The notes: a model not told the origin generated them from the sequence alone. A stretch of DNA of 64,000 bases from JBKGYG01 sp046546235 (GCA_046546235.1 JBKGYG010000001.1:1-64000); one strand, 5' to 3'. Shown: positions 36,418 through 45,818, counted from the stretch's first letter. Program-made: numbers and translations.

Positions 36418-37155
36418 CTAATCATAAATTATTGATTTAAGACATAAGGCTTTCGCTGGTGCTGTTGCTCCTGCTAGTTTTCTATCTTTATCTTTAATTA
36501 TTGTAATCATTTCCTCGGGTAATTTCCTGCTTAATCCAATATCTACTAATGTACCAACAATAATTCTTACCATATTATATAAAAAACCATCTCCAGTAAT
36601 GTTTATTCTAATAAACGGACTTTTTTCTTTAATTTTAATATCACATATAGTCCTAATCGTGTTCTTTACTGATGAATGTGCAGAACAAAAAGCCTTAAAA
36701 TCATGTTCTCCAATTAAATATTTAGACGCTTGATTAATCTTCTTTGTATCTAACTTTTTAGGAATAAAATAGCTATAATGTCTATATTGAGGAATCATGA
36801 AGTTTTGATTAACTATAACATATTCATAAGTCTTTCTCTTTGCCTCATAGCGAGGATGAAATTCATCCCTTACTTTTTGGGAATCCTGTATAATTATATC
36901 TTCTGGCAAGTATGTATTAAGAGCATATGCTATTCTATTACTGGGTATTGTTGTATCAACGTCAAAAACTGCTACTTGCCCTAAAGCATGTACTCCTGTA
37001 TCTGTCCGACTAGCACCTATTAACTTTATTTCCTGGGAAAACAATTTTTGACAAGCATCTTCTAAAACCTGCTGTATTGTTACAGCATTTTTTTGTATTT
37101 GCCATCCATTATAATTTGTTCCATCATAAGCTATTACAAGTTTTACCCTTTTCAT
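36418..37155 (-). CDS. truA: tRNA pseudouridine synthase A
   Basis: TruA converts uridines 38-40 of the tRNA anticodon arm to pseudouridine. The 245-residue protein has the catalytic Asp in GASRTDTGVHALGQVAVF (about 48-66), the N-terminal LVIAYDGTNYNGWQ, and C-terminal GDGFLYNMVRIIVGTL. The ATG at 37155 is preferred because AGGTG precedes it at 7 bases. It follows ecfT, a gene order common in Clostridia and Bacillus between the alpha operon and rplM. Confidence 0.96.
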   Translation of the reverse strand: MKRVKLVIAYDGTNYNGWQIQKNAVTIQQVLEDACQKLFSQEIKLIGASRTDTGVHALGQVAVFDVDTTIPSNRIAYALNTYLPEDIIIQDSQKVRDEFHPRYEAKRKTYEYVIVNQNFMIPQYRHYSYFIPKKLDTKKINQASKYLIGEHDFKAFCSAHSSVKNTIRTICDIKIKEKSPFIRINITGDGFLYNMVRIIVGTLVDIGLSRKLPEEMITIIKDKDRKLAGATAPAKALCLKSIIYD

Positions 37156-37216
37156 AATATACACCTAACAACTAAATTAATATTTTGTCTATTCGTAAAC
37201 CATTGAAAAAAAGTTC

Positions 37217-38023
37217 TTACTTAATAATATAATTTATAAATATAATAATAGCAAGATATAAAAACAAAATCATATACCCTATCATATCTCTAGTATTATA
37301 CCTTAACTGTTTTAACTTAGTTCTTCCTTCCCCACCTCTATAACAACGAGCTTCCATAGCCACTGCTAAATCATCCGCTCTTCTAAAAGCTGATATAAAC
37401 AAAGGTACTAGCAAAGGAATTAAGCTTTTAGCTTTTCTAATTAAATTCCCACTCTCAAAATCTGCTCCTCTAGCCATTTGTGCTTTCATTATTTTATCCG
37501 TTTCTTCCAACAAGATTGGAATAAATCTTAAAGCAATGGTCATCATCATTGCTATTTCGTGAGCAGGTAGTTTTATTATTTTTAATGGTGTAAGTAATCT
37601 TTCTATCCCATCCGTTAATTGTATTGGAGAAGTTGTTAAAGTCAATAATGAAGATCCCATAATTAACAATATAAGCCTAAAACCCATAAAAGCAGCTATT
37701 CTTAAGCCTGTTTCTGTAACCTTTATTGGCCCTAACTTATATAATATGTTATCTCCAGGAGTTAAAAACATATTTAACAAAACAGTTATTATCAATATTA
37801 AGAAAATCGCTTTTAAACCTTTTAGTATATATTTTATAGGTACTTTTGATATTTGAATGACAATAAATAAGAAAATCGCTCCAATAATATAACCGTGAAA
37901 ACCACCAACTAAAAAAAGTGATATAATGTATAGAAAAGTTCCTATTATTTTTACTCTTGGATCTAATTTATGTATGAATGAATTAGTAGGATAATATTGT
38001 CCAATTGTAATATCTCTAATCAT
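37217..38023 (-). CDS. ecfT: ECF transporter transmembrane protein EcfT
   Basis: EcfT is the membrane scaffold of energy-coupling-factor vitamin importers, linking the EcfA1/A2 ATPases to exchangeable substrate (S) subunits. The 268-residue protein begins MIRDITIGQYYPTNS, typical of EcfT, has about five to six hydrophobic segments, and carries coupling-helix motifs with Ala-Arg-Gly (AQMARGAD) and RRADDLAVAMEARCYRGG. The start is set at 38023 because it matches the family N-terminus, although the ribosome site is weak; a longer TTG reading from 38065 is not supported. No S subunit is encoded here, so the module likely serves several vitamins. Confidence 0.92.
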   Translation of the reverse strand: MIRDITIGQYYPTNSFIHKLDPRVKIIGTFLYIISLFLVGGFHGYIIGAIFLFIVIQISKVPIKYILKGLKAIFLILIITVLLNMFLTPGDNILYKLGPIKVTETGLRIAAFMGFRLILLIMGSSLLTLTTSPIQLTDGIERLLTPLKIIKLPAHEIAMMMTIALRFIPILLEETDKIMKAQMARGADFESGNLIRKAKSLIPLLVPLFISAFRRADDLAVAMEARCYRGGEGRTKLKQLRYNTRDMIGYMILFLYLAIIIFINYIIK

Positions 38024-38150
38024 CTTTATTCCAACTTTCAATGTAAGCTTATTGAATTGGCACAAATTCTAGATGCCAATTATTTGATGGCTGAAACTTT
38101 ATTGCAAAATATTAATAAATGTAAAAATTTAAATTGATTGTTTTAATTTC

Positions 38151-38993
38151 TTATATTTCTTTTAATAGAATTTCTTTTGCTTCATTTATTGTAGTTATGT
38201 TATTACTAATGTTAAATCCATTGTGATTTAACTCATTGATTAAATACGTTATTTGAGGAGCCGCTAAGCCTATTTCTTCTAATTTCTTATTTTTCTTAAA
38301 TATTTCTTTTGGGGTATCATCATATATAACTTCCCCTTTATTCATAACGATTAAACGATTGGCATATCTAGCTATTTGCTCCATACTATGTGACACTAAA
38401 ATTACCGTTATATTCATTTCTTTATATATCCGATAAATCTCATCTAATATATCATCCCGTCCCTTAGGGTCTAAACCTGCTGTTGGTTCATCTAATATTA
38501 ATACTTTTGGTTCCATAGCTAAGACTCCTGCGATAGCTACTCTCCTTTTTTGTCCACCAGATAATTCAAAAGGAGACTTTTCATATATTTCTTCCGTTAA
38601 CCCTACTTGATTCAGAGCTTTTTTAACTCGTTTATTCACTTCAGCTTCTTTTAACTTAAGATTAGATGGCCCAAATGCAATATCTTTAAAAACTGTCATT
38701 TCAAACAATTGATGTTCAGGATATTGAAAAACCAAGCCTACATTTTGTCTTAGTTCTCTTAGATTATAATTATCTTTATAAATATTATTGTTATCAAAGA
38801 AGATAGTTCCTTCTGTTGCTTTTAAAAGTCCATTTAGATGTTGAATAAGTGTAGACTTTCCTGACCCTGTATGGCCTATTACACCAATAAACTGCCCGCT
38901 AGGTATGTTTAAATTAATATTTTTTAAAGCTTGTTTTTCATAAGGAGTTCCTTTGCTATAATAATAATTTACTTTTTCGATTTTAATTGACAT
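38151..38993 (-). CDS. ecfA2: ECF transporter ATPase EcfA2
   Basis: The 280-residue ABC ATPase has Walker [17 protein letters not shown] (about 36-51), a Q-loop in [14 protein letters not shown], the signature [16 protein letters not shown], Walker [14 protein letters not shown] and switch VSHSMEQIA. The 'YPEHQLF' Q-loop is typical of EcfA2, and the 'NPDNQI' of its neighbour typical of EcfA1. The gene overlaps ecfA1 by 25 bases, implying coupled translation and equal amounts of the two ATPases. With EcfT it energises vitamin uptake. Confidence 0.93.
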   Translation of the reverse strand: MSIKIEKVNYYYSKGTPYEKQALKNINLNIPSGQFIGVIGHTGSGKSTLIQHLNGLLKATEGTIFFDNNNIYKDNYNLRELRQNVGLVFQYPEHQLFEMTVFKDIAFGPSNLKLKEAEVNKRVKKALNQVGLTEEIYEKSPFELSGGQKRRVAIAGVLAMEPKVLILDEPTAGLDPKGRDDILDEIYRIYKEMNITVILVSHSMEQIARYANRLIVMNKGEVIYDDTPKEIFKKNKKLEEIGLAAPQITYLINELNHNGFNISNNITTINEAKEILLKEI

Positions 38994-39832
38994 AAACTAT
39001 TCACCATTTCTTTTATAGTTAAGATACCATCAGGTAAAGGTATCCCCTCTTTTTTTAATAGATGTGCTAATTCAGTAACCTGTGGCACATCTAGTTTTAA
39101 TTGTTTTAATTTATCAACCTGAGCAAAAACTTTTTTTGGTACGCCTTCCATTACAATTTTACCTTCATCCATAACAAAAATATTATCAGCCTCTATTGCT
39201 TCTTCCATATAATGTGTTATGAGTATAATAGTTATATTATCTTCTTTATTTAATCTTCTAACAGTATTAATAACTTCTTTTCTACCTATTGGATCTAACA
39301 TAGCCGTTGGTTCATCTAATATAATACATTCTGGCTTCATTGCCATAACACCAGCAATAGCAATCCTTTGTTTTTGTCCACCTGAGAGCTTATTTGGGGA
39401 ATGGTATTTATATTTTAACATATCTACTATTTCTAATGATTCGTCAACTCTTTTCATTATTTGATTAGAAGGAATACCTAAATTTTCAGGACCAAAAGCA
39501 ACATCTTCTTCTACAATATTTGCTATAATCTGATTGTCTGGATTCTGAAAAACCATCCCTGCAGTTTGTCTTATCTCCCATATTTTATTGTCATCTTTAG
39601 AATCCATTCCTTTTATAAGTATAGTCCCCTTTGATGGTTTTAGTAATGCATTTATATGTTTTGCTAAAGTTGATTTGCCCGAACCATTATGCCCTATAAT
39701 AGCTATAAAATCACCTTTATTAATTTCAATGTCAACATTATCTAATGCCTTATGTGAATGTTCTAACTCACCATCTTCGTTATGAGCGTGATACTCAAAC
39801 ACAAGACCTTTTCCTTCTATAATTCTATCCAT
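38969..39832 (-). CDS. ecfA1: ECF transporter ATPase EcfA1
   Basis: The 287-residue ABC ATPase has Walker [17 protein letters not shown] (about 42-57), Q-loop [20 protein letters not shown], signature [16 protein letters not shown], Walker [14 protein letters not shown] and switch ITHYMEEA. An extended N-terminal loop with [13 protein letters not shown] is slightly longer than usual. It is the first gene of the ecfA1-ecfA2-ecfT-truA set. The ATG lies 9 bases after AGAGGAG. The 340-base gap before it, after rplQ, is structured and unexplained. Confidence 0.93.
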   Translation of the reverse strand: MDRIIEGKGLVFEYHAHNEDGELEHSHKALDNVDIEINKGDFIAIIGHNGSGKSTLAKHINALLKPSKGTILIKGMDSKDDNKIWEIRQTAGMVFQNPDNQIIANIVEEDVAFGPENLGIPSNQIMKRVDESLEIVDMLKYKYHSPNKLSGGQKQRIAIAGVMAMKPECIILDEPTAMLDPIGRKEVINTVRRLNKEDNITIILITHYMEEAIEADNIFVMDEGKIVMEGVPKKVFAQVDKLKQLKLDVPQVTELAHLLKKEGIPLPDGILTIKEMVNSLCQLKSKK

Positions 39833-40136
39833 TATTCATTACTCCTCTTTTTATCACTAAACAAATATATACTCCTTTACTAGCTTTCATTCGTTTATCC
39901 ATATAGTACGATACCAGTTGAAAAGTCCTTCTTGTACTTTCAGTTTTGAATGAAGCGTATATTTTCAGAGTCGTTATCGGCTGAAAGTAGGGTTTATTTT
40001 TTGTTGAAGGCCTTGTAAAAGTGCGACCCTATTTTTCATTCGTGATATAAAAAGCAAGACTTTTTCACAAGTCCCTTATAGTATATATGTCTTTAGTGAT
40101 TATAAATTATGCAGTAGCATCTAATATTAAAACTTT
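39833..40136. other. Unexplained structured spacer between rplQ and ecfA1
   Basis: There is no gene in this gap. About 180 bases (roughly 39910-40090) are richer in G and C than other spacers here and hold related short words: GAAAAGTCC, AGACTTTTTC, AAAGTGCGACC, TACTTTCAG, CTGAAAGTAGGGT and repeated (T)CATTCG. Several can pair, for example GACTT with AAGTC on the minus strand. It may be an intergenic repeat element or a leader RNA of the ecf operon; no known riboswitch was recognised. Confidence 0.45.
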
Positions 40137-40167
40137 AAGGGATTAAGTGGTTTTCACTTAATCCCTT
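40137..40167 (-). terminator. Terminator of the alpha operon after rplQ
   Basis: AAGGGATTAAGTG and CACTTAATCCCTT form a perfect 13-bp stem with a 5-base loop, 7 bases past the rplQ stop. TTAAAGTTTTAATA follows on the minus strand. Confidence 0.88.
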
Positions 40168-40174
40168 ATATTAT

Positions 40175-40711
40175 TTATACTAACTCAATAATTACTTCTT
40201 CAGCAGCGTCGCCTTTACGTGGTCCAATTTTAACTATTCTAGTATATCCACCTTGACGATCAGCATACTTTGGTGCTATATCATCAAATAATTTATCTAC
40301 TAAATTAATTTGTTTTGTATTAGCTTTTCTTTTAGCTTTTTCTGCTGGCACTTCTTTTACTGGATATAAGACTTTTAACATTTGTCTTCTTGCATGTAAA
40401 CGTGAAGCATTATCTTTTTTTATTTGCTTTTCTACTTCATCATAAACTAGTACCTTTTTACCATCAACTTCTTCTTTAACTCGTTGACCATCAGCAGTTT
40501 TGCGTGGTACTTTTGAAGTAATTGTAACTTCAGTAAAGTTATCTTTTTCCTTTATTGCAAGTGCTATTATTTTTTCAGCTATTTTACGAACTTCTTTTGC
40601 TTTACTTTCGGTAGTCTTAATTTTACCATTATAAATCAAATTAGTAACTTGATTCCTTAATAAAGCTTTTCTTTGATCAGAAGTTCTACCAAGTTTTCTA
40701 TAGCCTGCCAT
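40175..40711 (-). CDS. rplQ: 50S ribosomal protein L17 (bL17) with internal insertion
   Basis: L17 sits near the exit tunnel of the large subunit. The N-terminal [20 protein letters not shown] and C-terminal [20 protein letters not shown] are canonical. Between them, after EKIIALAIK, lies an added charged segment of about 45 residues (near 58-103) before HARRQ, so the protein has 178 residues where 113-130 is usual. Such long L17 proteins occur in Lachnospiraceae-type Clostridia, which supports the taxonomic guess. The ATG at 40711 follows AAGGAGG; a preceding GTG is less likely. It is the last gene of the rpsM operon. Confidence 0.96.
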   Translation of the reverse strand: MAGYRKLGRTSDQRKALLRNQVTNLIYNGKIKTTESKAKEVRKIAEKIIALAIKEKDNFTEVTITSKVPRKTADGQRVKEEVDGKKVLVYDEVEKQIKKDNASRLHARRQMLKVLYPVKEVPAEKAKRKANTKQINLVDKLFDDIAPKYADRQGGYTRIVKIGPRKGDAAEEVIIELV

Positions 40712-40751
40712 CACTTAACCTCCTTTATCCCAATGAGTCTATTAGTAATGA

Positions 40752-41711
40752 TTACTCATCACTTGGTTTTAGAGATAAACCTAATTCTTTGAGCTTGCCT
40801 AAAACTTCTTCTAAGGATTTACGACCAAGGTTTCTTACTTTCATCATATCTTCAGATGTTCTGTTAGTTAATTCTTCTACTGTGTTTATACCTGCACGTT
40901 TTAAGCAATTATAAGAGCGTACTGATAACTCTAGCTCATCAATACTCATTTCTAATACTTTTTCTTTTTCATCTTCTTCTTTTTCAACCATAATCTCTGC
41001 ATTTTTTGCATTCTCTGAAAGGTCAATAAAAAGATTTAGATGTTCACTTAAAACTTTTGCTGCAAGACTTACAGCTTCATCAGGAGCTAATGAACCATCT
41101 GTCCAAACTTCTAATGACAGTTTATCATAGTCCGTAATTTGACCTACACGTGTATTTTCAACAATTAAGTTTACCCTTTCAACTGGGGTATAGATAGAAT
41201 CAATAGGAATTACACCAATTGGTTGCTCTCCTTTTTTATTCTTATCTGCTCCAACATAACCTCTTCCTTTTGTTATAGTTAGTTCGATAAATAACTTGCT
41301 ATCTACTCCTCCACTTAAAGTTGCAATAGGTAATTCAGGATTAAGAATTTCTATATCTGGATCAACTTGTATATCTCCTGCTGTAACAATTCCTTCACCT
41401 TCATACTCAATATAGGCTACTTTTGGTTCTGGACTGTCACTATTATTTTTAATAGCAACATTTTTAATATTCATAATAATTTCTACAACATCTTCTTTTA
41501 CATTTGGTATAGTACTAAACTCATGAAGTACACCTTCTATTTTGACACTACTAACAGCAGCACCTGGAAGGGATGATAGCATAATTCTTCTTAATGAATT
41601 ACCTAAAGTTGTACCATATCCTCTTTCTAATGGTTCGATAATAAATTTCCCATATCTATTATCCTCAGAGATTTCTGCAATTTCAATATTTGGTTTCTCA
41701 AAATCAAACAC
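40752..41711 (-). CDS. rpoA: RNA polymerase subunit alpha
   Basis: The 319-residue protein has the dimerisation N-terminal domain ([20 protein letters not shown], about 28-47) and a C-terminal domain (about 245-310) with the double helix-hairpin-helix [18 protein letters not shown] and [14 protein letters not shown], which binds upstream DNA and activators. The start codon is GTG at 41711, 9 bases after GGAGGG. It lies in the usual alpha-operon place between rpsD and rplQ, after a 132-base spacer. Confidence 0.98.
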   Translation of the reverse strand: MFDFEKPNIEIAEISEDNRYGKFIIEPLERGYGTTLGNSLRRIMLSSLPGAAVSSVKIEGVLHEFSTIPNVKEDVVEIIMNIKNVAIKNNSDSPEPKVAYIEYEGEGIVTAGDIQVDPDIEILNPELPIATLSGGVDSKLFIELTITKGRGYVGADKNKKGEQPIGVIPIDSIYTPVERVNLIVENTRVGQITDYDKLSLEVWTDGSLAPDEAVSLAAKVLSEHLNLFIDLSENAKNAEIMVEKEEDEKEKVLEMSIDELELSVRSYNCLKRAGINTVEELTNRTSEDMMKVRNLGRKSLEEVLGKLKELGLSLKPSDE

Positions 41712-41843
41712 TTAAAGAACCCTCCTTTTTTGGTTTACTTTTTTCTGAGGGTAGTCATTGTTAAGCAGTCAAAATCTATCGTGTTTCAGAAATAAGCAAG
41801 AGTTTTCTCTCTTCTATTAATCTTATTATAGCTTTAATATTGA

Positions 41844-42470
41844 TTATTTAGAATATAACTCAACAATTAATCTTTCTTCTACTGGAACATCTATTTGCTC
41901 TCTCGTTGGGTATTCAACAACTTTGATAGTTAAATTCTCTATGTCAGACTCTAACCACTCTGGAACAATTCTTGAACCTGTTGTTTCAACAATATCCTTA
42001 AATCTTTGAATACCACTTGACTTTTCTTTTAGTTCTATAACATCTCCAGCTTTTAATTGGTATGATGGAATGTTAACTCTTTTACCATTTATTAATATAT
42101 GATTATGACGCACCACTTGTCTGGCTTCAGTTCTAGAACGACCTAATCCGCCACGATATACAACATTATCTAACCTAGTTTCTAATAAAATTAATAAGTT
42201 ATCACCGGCAGTCCCTTTTCTTCTATCTGCTTCAGCAAAGTAATTTCTAAATGGTGTTTCTAATACACCATAAATTCTTTTTGTTTTTTGTTTTTCACGC
42301 AATTGCAAGCCGTATTCTGAAAGCTTTTTACGCGCTTTCCCATGTTGCCCTGGCGCGTATGGTCTGCGATCTATTGCGCATTTAGATGAGTAGCATCGTT
42401 CGCCTTTAAGAAATAATTTTTGACCTTCTCTACGACAAATTCTACATACCGCTCCTCTATATCTTGCCAT
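41844..42470 (-). CDS. rpsD: 30S ribosomal protein S4 (uS4)
   Basis: The 208-residue primary rRNA-binding protein nucleates 30S body assembly. It has an N-terminal CRICRREG...[11 protein letters not shown]ys cluster, a zinc-binding form seen in many Firmicutes, and an S4 RNA-binding domain ([19 protein letters not shown], about 98-116). S4 is the translational repressor of the alpha operon in E. coli. Here rpsD is inside the operon and a long structured leader precedes rpsM, so similar feedback is possible. Confidence 0.98.
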   Translation of the reverse strand: MARYRGAVCRICRREGQKLFLKGERCYSSKCAIDRRPYAPGQHGKARKKLSEYGLQLREKQKTKRIYGVLETPFRNYFAEADRRKGTAGDNLLILLETRLDNVVYRGGLGRSRTEARQVVRHNHILINGKRVNIPSYQLKAGDVIELKEKSSGIQRFKDIVETTGSRIVPEWLESDIENLTIKVVEYPTREQIDVPVEERLIVELYSK

Positions 42471-42496
42471 TTATATTACACCTCCTATACCATTAA

Positions 42497-42892
42497 TTAA
42501 ACTCTTCTGCGTTTCGGTGGGCGACATCCATTATGTGGAACTGGCGTTACATCTTGAATGCTCGTAACATCTAAGCCAGCAGCTTGCAATGCTCTAATAG
42601 CTGCTTCCCTACCAGATCCAGGCCCTTTAACCATAACTTCAACTGATTTTAATCCATGTACCATTGCTGCTTTTGCTGCAGTATCAGCAGCCATTTGTGC
42701 TGCATAAGGTGTATTTTTTTTTGACCCTCTAAAGCCTAATCCACCTGCACTTGCCCAAGCTAAGGCATTACCTTCTGTATCCGTTAAAGTAACGATTGTA
42801 TTATTAAAAGTGGAATGAATATGCGCCTGTCCACGATCCACATGTTTCTTAACGCGTCTTTTTGTCGTTCTTTTGGACACTTTTTTTGCCAT
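42497..42892 (-). CDS. rpsK: 30S ribosomal protein S11 (uS11)
   Basis: The 131-residue platform protein has [18 protein letters not shown] near the N-terminus, [14 protein letters not shown] mid-protein and the conserved C-terminal tail [16 protein letters not shown]. It lies between rpsM and rpsD with short spacers, as in most bacteria. The ribosome site is AAGGGAGG. Confidence 0.98.
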   Translation of the reverse strand: MAKKVSKRTTKRRVKKHVDRGQAHIHSTFNNTIVTLTDTEGNALAWASAGGLGFRGSKKNTPYAAQMAADTAAKAAMVHGLKSVEVMVKGPGSGREAAIRALQAAGLDVTSIQDVTPVPHNGCRPPKRRRV

Positions 42893-42913
42893 TCATCAAA
42901 CCTCCCTTATGGG

Positions 42914-43282
42914 TTATTTTTTCTTATTAGCTACTGTTCTCTTAGGACCTTTTCTAGTTCTTGCATTAGTCTTTGTTTTTTGACCACGAACTGGAAGTCC
43001 TTTTCTATGACGTATTCCACGATAACATCCAATTTCCATTAATCGTTTAATATTAAGTGCTGTCTCTCTTCTCAAATCCCCTTCAACAGTTTGAGATTTA
43101 TCAATGATTTCACGTATTTTAGCTACTTCTTCATCAGTCAAATCTCTTACTCTCGTATCAGGATTAATTCCAGCTTGTTTTAAGATACGATATGCACTAG
43201 ATTTACCAATGCCAAAAATATACGTAAGACCAATTTCTACACGTTTTTCTCTTGGTAAATCAACACCAGCAATACGAGCCAT
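42914..43282 (-). CDS. rpsM: 30S ribosomal protein S13 (uS13)
   Basis: The 122-residue head protein contacts P-site tRNA and the 50S subunit. It begins [20 protein letters not shown] and ends with the basic [14 protein letters not shown] tail. It is the first gene of the rpsM-rpsK-rpsD-rpoA-rplQ operon. A promoter about 265 bases upstream gives it a long leader separate from rpmJ transcription. Confidence 0.98.
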   Translation of the reverse strand: MARIAGVDLPREKRVEIGLTYIFGIGKSSAYRILKQAGINPDTRVRDLTDEEVAKIREIIDKSQTVEGDLRRETALNIKRLMEIGCYRGIRHRKGLPVRGQKTKTNARTRKGPKRTVANKKK

Positions 43283-43547
43283 GTGTACTTTACACCTCCA
43301 TTAATAGTAACTTGTAATGAGAGGATACCCCTCCCCTTACTTATTAGAATCTTAGTAGAGATACATTAATTAGTAACTCTTGTTATCAAGTACCATAAGA
43401 TTACACTAATATTAATAGCATAGTTGCGGTGAAATAAAATACTATTATATAATGCTATCTTAATTATATCTTCTATCAGCAATATTACACTTATTACGGT
43501 TTTAAGCGTTAATTACTGCAGCCGCTTCTTATTTTACACAAATAATA
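43283..43547 (-). promoter_or_regulatory. Long structured leader of the rpsM (alpha) operon
   Basis: The roughly 265-base untranslated leader on the minus strand has several stems: ATAGCAT (43415-43421, as its complement) with ATGCTAT (43452-43458), a CTTG-TTAT-CAAG hairpin (43379-43390), AAGCG with CGCTT around 43505-43528, and a GAGG/CCTC hairpin close to the rpsM ribosome site. Because S4 is encoded in the operon, S4-controlled translation is the leading idea. The fold has not been matched to a known family. Confidence 0.5.
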
Positions 43548-43576
43548 ATTATATAGTATTATTACTATAATTGCAA
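43548..43576 (-). promoter_or_regulatory. Promoter of the rpsM operon
   Basis: TTGCAA (43571-43576) and a perfect TATAAT (43548-43553) on the minus strand are 17 bases apart, starting 16 bases past the rpmJ stop. Confidence 0.75.
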
Positions 43577-43591
43577 GGAGTTTTTAATAAT

Positions 43592-43705
43592 TTATCCTTG
43601 TTTTTGTTTGTGTTTTGCGTTTTCGCAAATTATTCGAACTTTACCTTTTCTTTTAATAATCTTACATTTTTCACATATTGGTTTCACCGAAGCTCTTACC
43701 TTCAC
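43592..43705 (-). CDS. rpmJ: 50S ribosomal protein L36 (bL36)
   Basis: This 37-residue gene is below usual ORF cut-offs. It starts with GTG at 43705 behind GAAAGGAGAG. The peptide [19 protein letters not shown]... has the zinc ligands C-x2-C, then a later Cys and His (ICENAKH), so it is the zinc-binding form. It lies in its usual place after infA and ends the spc part of the superlocus before the rpsM promoter. Confidence 0.96.
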   Translation of the reverse strand: MKVRASVKPICEKCKIIKRKGKVRIICENAKHKQKQG

Positions 43706-43790
43706 TCTAATCTCTCCTTTCAATGAAATCCCATACAGCAAGTGCCTTAAGTATTATATAATAAAAATTTATTCTAGACAATAACTTTGG

Positions 43791-44009
43791 CTACTTATCT
43801 CTCCAAATAATTCTTCCTTTTGTTAGATCATAGGGAGATAGTTCTATTGTAACTTTGTCTCCAGGTAGAATACGAATATAATTCATTCGAAGTTTACCGC
43901 TTATATGTGCCAAAATTTTATGTCCATTTTCAAGCTCTACTTGAAACATGGCATTAGGTAATTTTTCAATAACTGTACCTTCTACCTCTACAACATCCTT
44001 CTTTGACAA
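43791..44009 (-). CDS. infA: Translation initiation factor IF-1
   Basis: The 72-residue single OB-fold protein blocks the A site during initiation. The family strings [20 protein letters not shown] and [19 protein letters not shown] are intact. The start codon is TTG at 44009, 8 bases after GGAGG. It lies between the KOW protein gene and rpmJ. Confidence 0.97.
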   Translation of the reverse strand: MSKKDVVEVEGTVIEKLPNAMFQVELENGHKILAHISGKLRMNYIRILPGDKVTIELSPYDLTKGRIIWRDK

Positions 44010-44022
44010 ATTGACGACCTCC

Positions 44023-44295
44023 TTACTTATCTACTGTTTCATATAAATGTATAGCTTTTCTAATCTCTGAGTTTAAAATTCTTTGATCATTATTTATCTT
44101 ATCCTGTAAAGTCTCAATAATAACACCAACAGGTTGTATATGCTTAATTTTTTTTTTCTTTGGTTTCTCTATCTTTCTAAGGCTACCATCTACTAGATAT
44201 ACATATTCATCTGTTAATTCAATAATAACAAAAAGTCTATCTTTATCTCTTCCAGCCTTAGATTTTATCAATTGTCCTTTTTGTAAATCCATCAT
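44023..44295 (-). CDS. KOW-domain RNA-binding protein (L14e-like)
   Basis: The 90-residue protein has an N-terminal KOW-type SH3 fold: [20 protein letters not shown], then [18 protein letters not shown]. It resembles the small RNA-binding proteins found between map and infA in many Clostridia, which look like eukaryotic/archaeal L14e. A role in ribosome assembly or translation is likely from context but undefined. Two adjacent ATGs follow GAGGTGATATTTT; the first is used here. Confidence 0.85.
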   Translation of the reverse strand: MMDLQKGQLIKSKAGRDKDRLFVIIELTDEYVYLVDGSLRKIEKPKKKKIKHIQPVGVIIETLQDKINNDQRILNSEIRKAIHLYETVDK

Positions 44296-44311
44296 AAAAT
44301 ATCACCTCAGC

Positions 44312-45064
44312 TTAAAATACTGTAAGGAGTTCTGGGTCTTTATCTGTAATAAGTATGGTGTTTTCATAATGCGCTGATAAAGATTCATCTATGGTAACTA
44401 CAGTCCAATTATCATTAAGCCAGCGCACTTCTAATCGACCTATATTAACCATTGGTTCTATAGCCAAAACCATTCCTTTTTGTAGCTTAGGTCCTCGCCT
44501 TTTTTGTTTAAAATTCGGTATCTGAGGTTCTTCATGAAGTTCTCGACCTATACCATGACCAACTAAATCTCTAACTATAGAATAACCATACGTTTCAACA
44601 TATTCTTGAATAGCAGCTGATATTTCAAAAAGGTGACATCCTTCTTTTGCATATTCTATACCTTTATAGAAACTATCTTTTGTAACTTGAATAAGTTTTT
44701 GAGCCTCTTCACTAATCTGTCCTACAGCCAAAGTTCTAGCTGCATCTCCATGGTATCCATTATAATATGCTCCGATATCTATAGATATAATATCTCCTTC
44801 GTTCAAAATACGATCTTTACTAGGAATTCCGTGAACAACTTCATTATTTACGGAAGTGCATATTGATGCAGGATATCCCATGTATCCCTTGAATGAAGGT
44901 GTTGCATTTTGACTTTTAATATAGTCTTCAGCTACCTTATTAAGTTCAAAAGTTGAAATACCAGGTTTTACAGTCTTTTTTAGCAAAGAGTGAGTTTTTG
45001 CCACAATCCTGCCAGCCTTTTTCATTATCTCAATTTCACTTTTTGATTTTATAGAAATTGACAT
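44312..45064 (-). CDS. map: Methionine aminopeptidase, type I
   Basis: Removes the initiator Met from nascent proteins. The 250-residue pita-bread enzyme has all metal-site motifs: VNNEVVHGIP (His), ISIDIGAYYNGYHGDAART (two Asp), LVGHGIGRELHEEP (His), MVLAIEPMV (Glu) and a late YENTILI (Glu). It starts 4 bases after the adk stop, suggesting coupling, in the conserved secY-adk-map order. Confidence 0.97.
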   Translation of the reverse strand: MSISIKSKSEIEIMKKAGRIVAKTHSLLKKTVKPGISTFELNKVAEDYIKSQNATPSFKGYMGYPASICTSVNNEVVHGIPSKDRILNEGDIISIDIGAYYNGYHGDAARTLAVGQISEEAQKLIQVTKDSFYKGIEYAKEGCHLFEISAAIQEYVETYGYSIVRDLVGHGIGRELHEEPQIPNFKQKRRGPKLQKGMVLAIEPMVNIGRLEVRWLNDNWTVVTIDESLSAHYENTILITDKDPELLTVF

Positions 45065-45068
45065 TACA

Positions 45069-45713
45069 CTACTCTCCTAATATTTTTACAATATCAATTG
45101 TTATTTCATTTAATCCTTTAGTCCCGTCAATATTCTTTAGGATACCTTTGTCTGAGTAATAGTCAATTAATGGTTGTGTTTGTTCATGATAAACATTTAA
45201 ACGTTTTAATACTGTTTCTTCTTTATCATCATCCCTTAAAATTAATTCATTCCCACAAGCATCACATATTCCTTCTTCTTTTGGAGGCATGTGTGAAAGA
45301 TGATATGTTGCTCCACAAGTTAAACAAACTCTTCTACCTGCCATTCTTTTAGTAATTACTTTATCAGGAACATCAATATTAATTGCAAAATCAACTTTTT
45401 CATTTAATTTTGCTAGAGCTTTATCAAGAGCTTCTGCTTGCGGAATAGTTCTAGGAAATCCATCTAGTATATAACCACTTTTACAATCATCTTGCATCAA
45501 CCGATCTACTGTAATATCTAATACTAACTCATCTGGCACCAAAAGACCTTTATCCATATATTCTTTTGCCTTTTTACCTAACTCAGTTTGTTCCTTTATA
45601 TTTGCTCTAAAGATATCTCCTGTTGAAATATGGGGAATATTATATTTTTGTGATAAAAATTTTGCTTGAGTCCCTTTTCCTGCTCCAGGAGCTCCTAACA
45701 TAATAATCTTCAT
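45069..45713 (-). CDS. adk: Adenylate kinase (zinc-binding LID)
   Basis: Converts ATP and AMP to two ADP. The 214 residues include the P-loop GAPGAGKGTQ (about 7-16), NMP-binding HISTGDIFR, GYILDGFPRTIPQAE and a LID with four Cys (CLTCG...CDACG) that bind zinc, the usual Gram-positive form. It lies in the secY-adk-map cluster. Two strong hairpins fill the spacer between secY and adk, which may set adk expression apart from secY. Confidence 0.98.
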   Translation of the reverse strand: MKIIMLGAPGAGKGTQAKFLSQKYNIPHISTGDIFRANIKEQTELGKKAKEYMDKGLLVPDELVLDITVDRLMQDDCKSGYILDGFPRTIPQAEALDKALAKLNEKVDFAINIDVPDKVITKRMAGRRVCLTCGATYHLSHMPPKEEGICDACGNELILRDDDKEETVLKRLNVYHEQTQPLIDYYSDKGILKNIDGTKGLNEITIDIVKILGE

Positions 45714-45740
45714 AATTCAACCTCCTTTTTACAATTATTA

Positions 45741-45778
45741 CCATGAAATTTGAAATGATACCTAAAATATCAACATGG
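45741..45778 (-). promoter_or_regulatory. Stem-loop before adk, proximal
   Basis: CCATG (45741-45745) pairs with CATGG (45774-45778), and GATA with TATC inside it. On the minus-strand RNA it lies about 30 bases before the adk start, directly after a stronger hairpin. Confidence 0.5.
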
Positions 45779-45784
45779 TTTTAT

Positions 45785-45813
45785 GTCGAGCACCGAATTT
45801 TTCGATCCTCGAC
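45785..45813 (-). promoter_or_regulatory. Strong stem-loop in the secY-adk spacer
   Basis: GTCGAGCACCGAA and TTCGATCCTCGAC on the plus strand pair over 13 positions with one mismatch and a 3-base loop. On the minus-strand RNA it follows the secY stop by a few bases. There is no T-run after it, so it is more likely an RNA-stability or processing hairpin than a terminator. Confidence 0.65.
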
Positions 45814-45818
45814 CTATA

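Noticed and set aside
36402..36425. The ATG start at 36425 for the YibE/F-family gene
   Set aside because: It overlaps the truA stop and lacks a ribosome site, whereas the TTG at 36401 has AAAGGAG at proper spacing.
39833..40174. A known riboswitch upstream of the ECF operon
   Set aside because: No core of the TPP, cobalamin, FMN, preQ1 or folate riboswitches could be recognised by eye.
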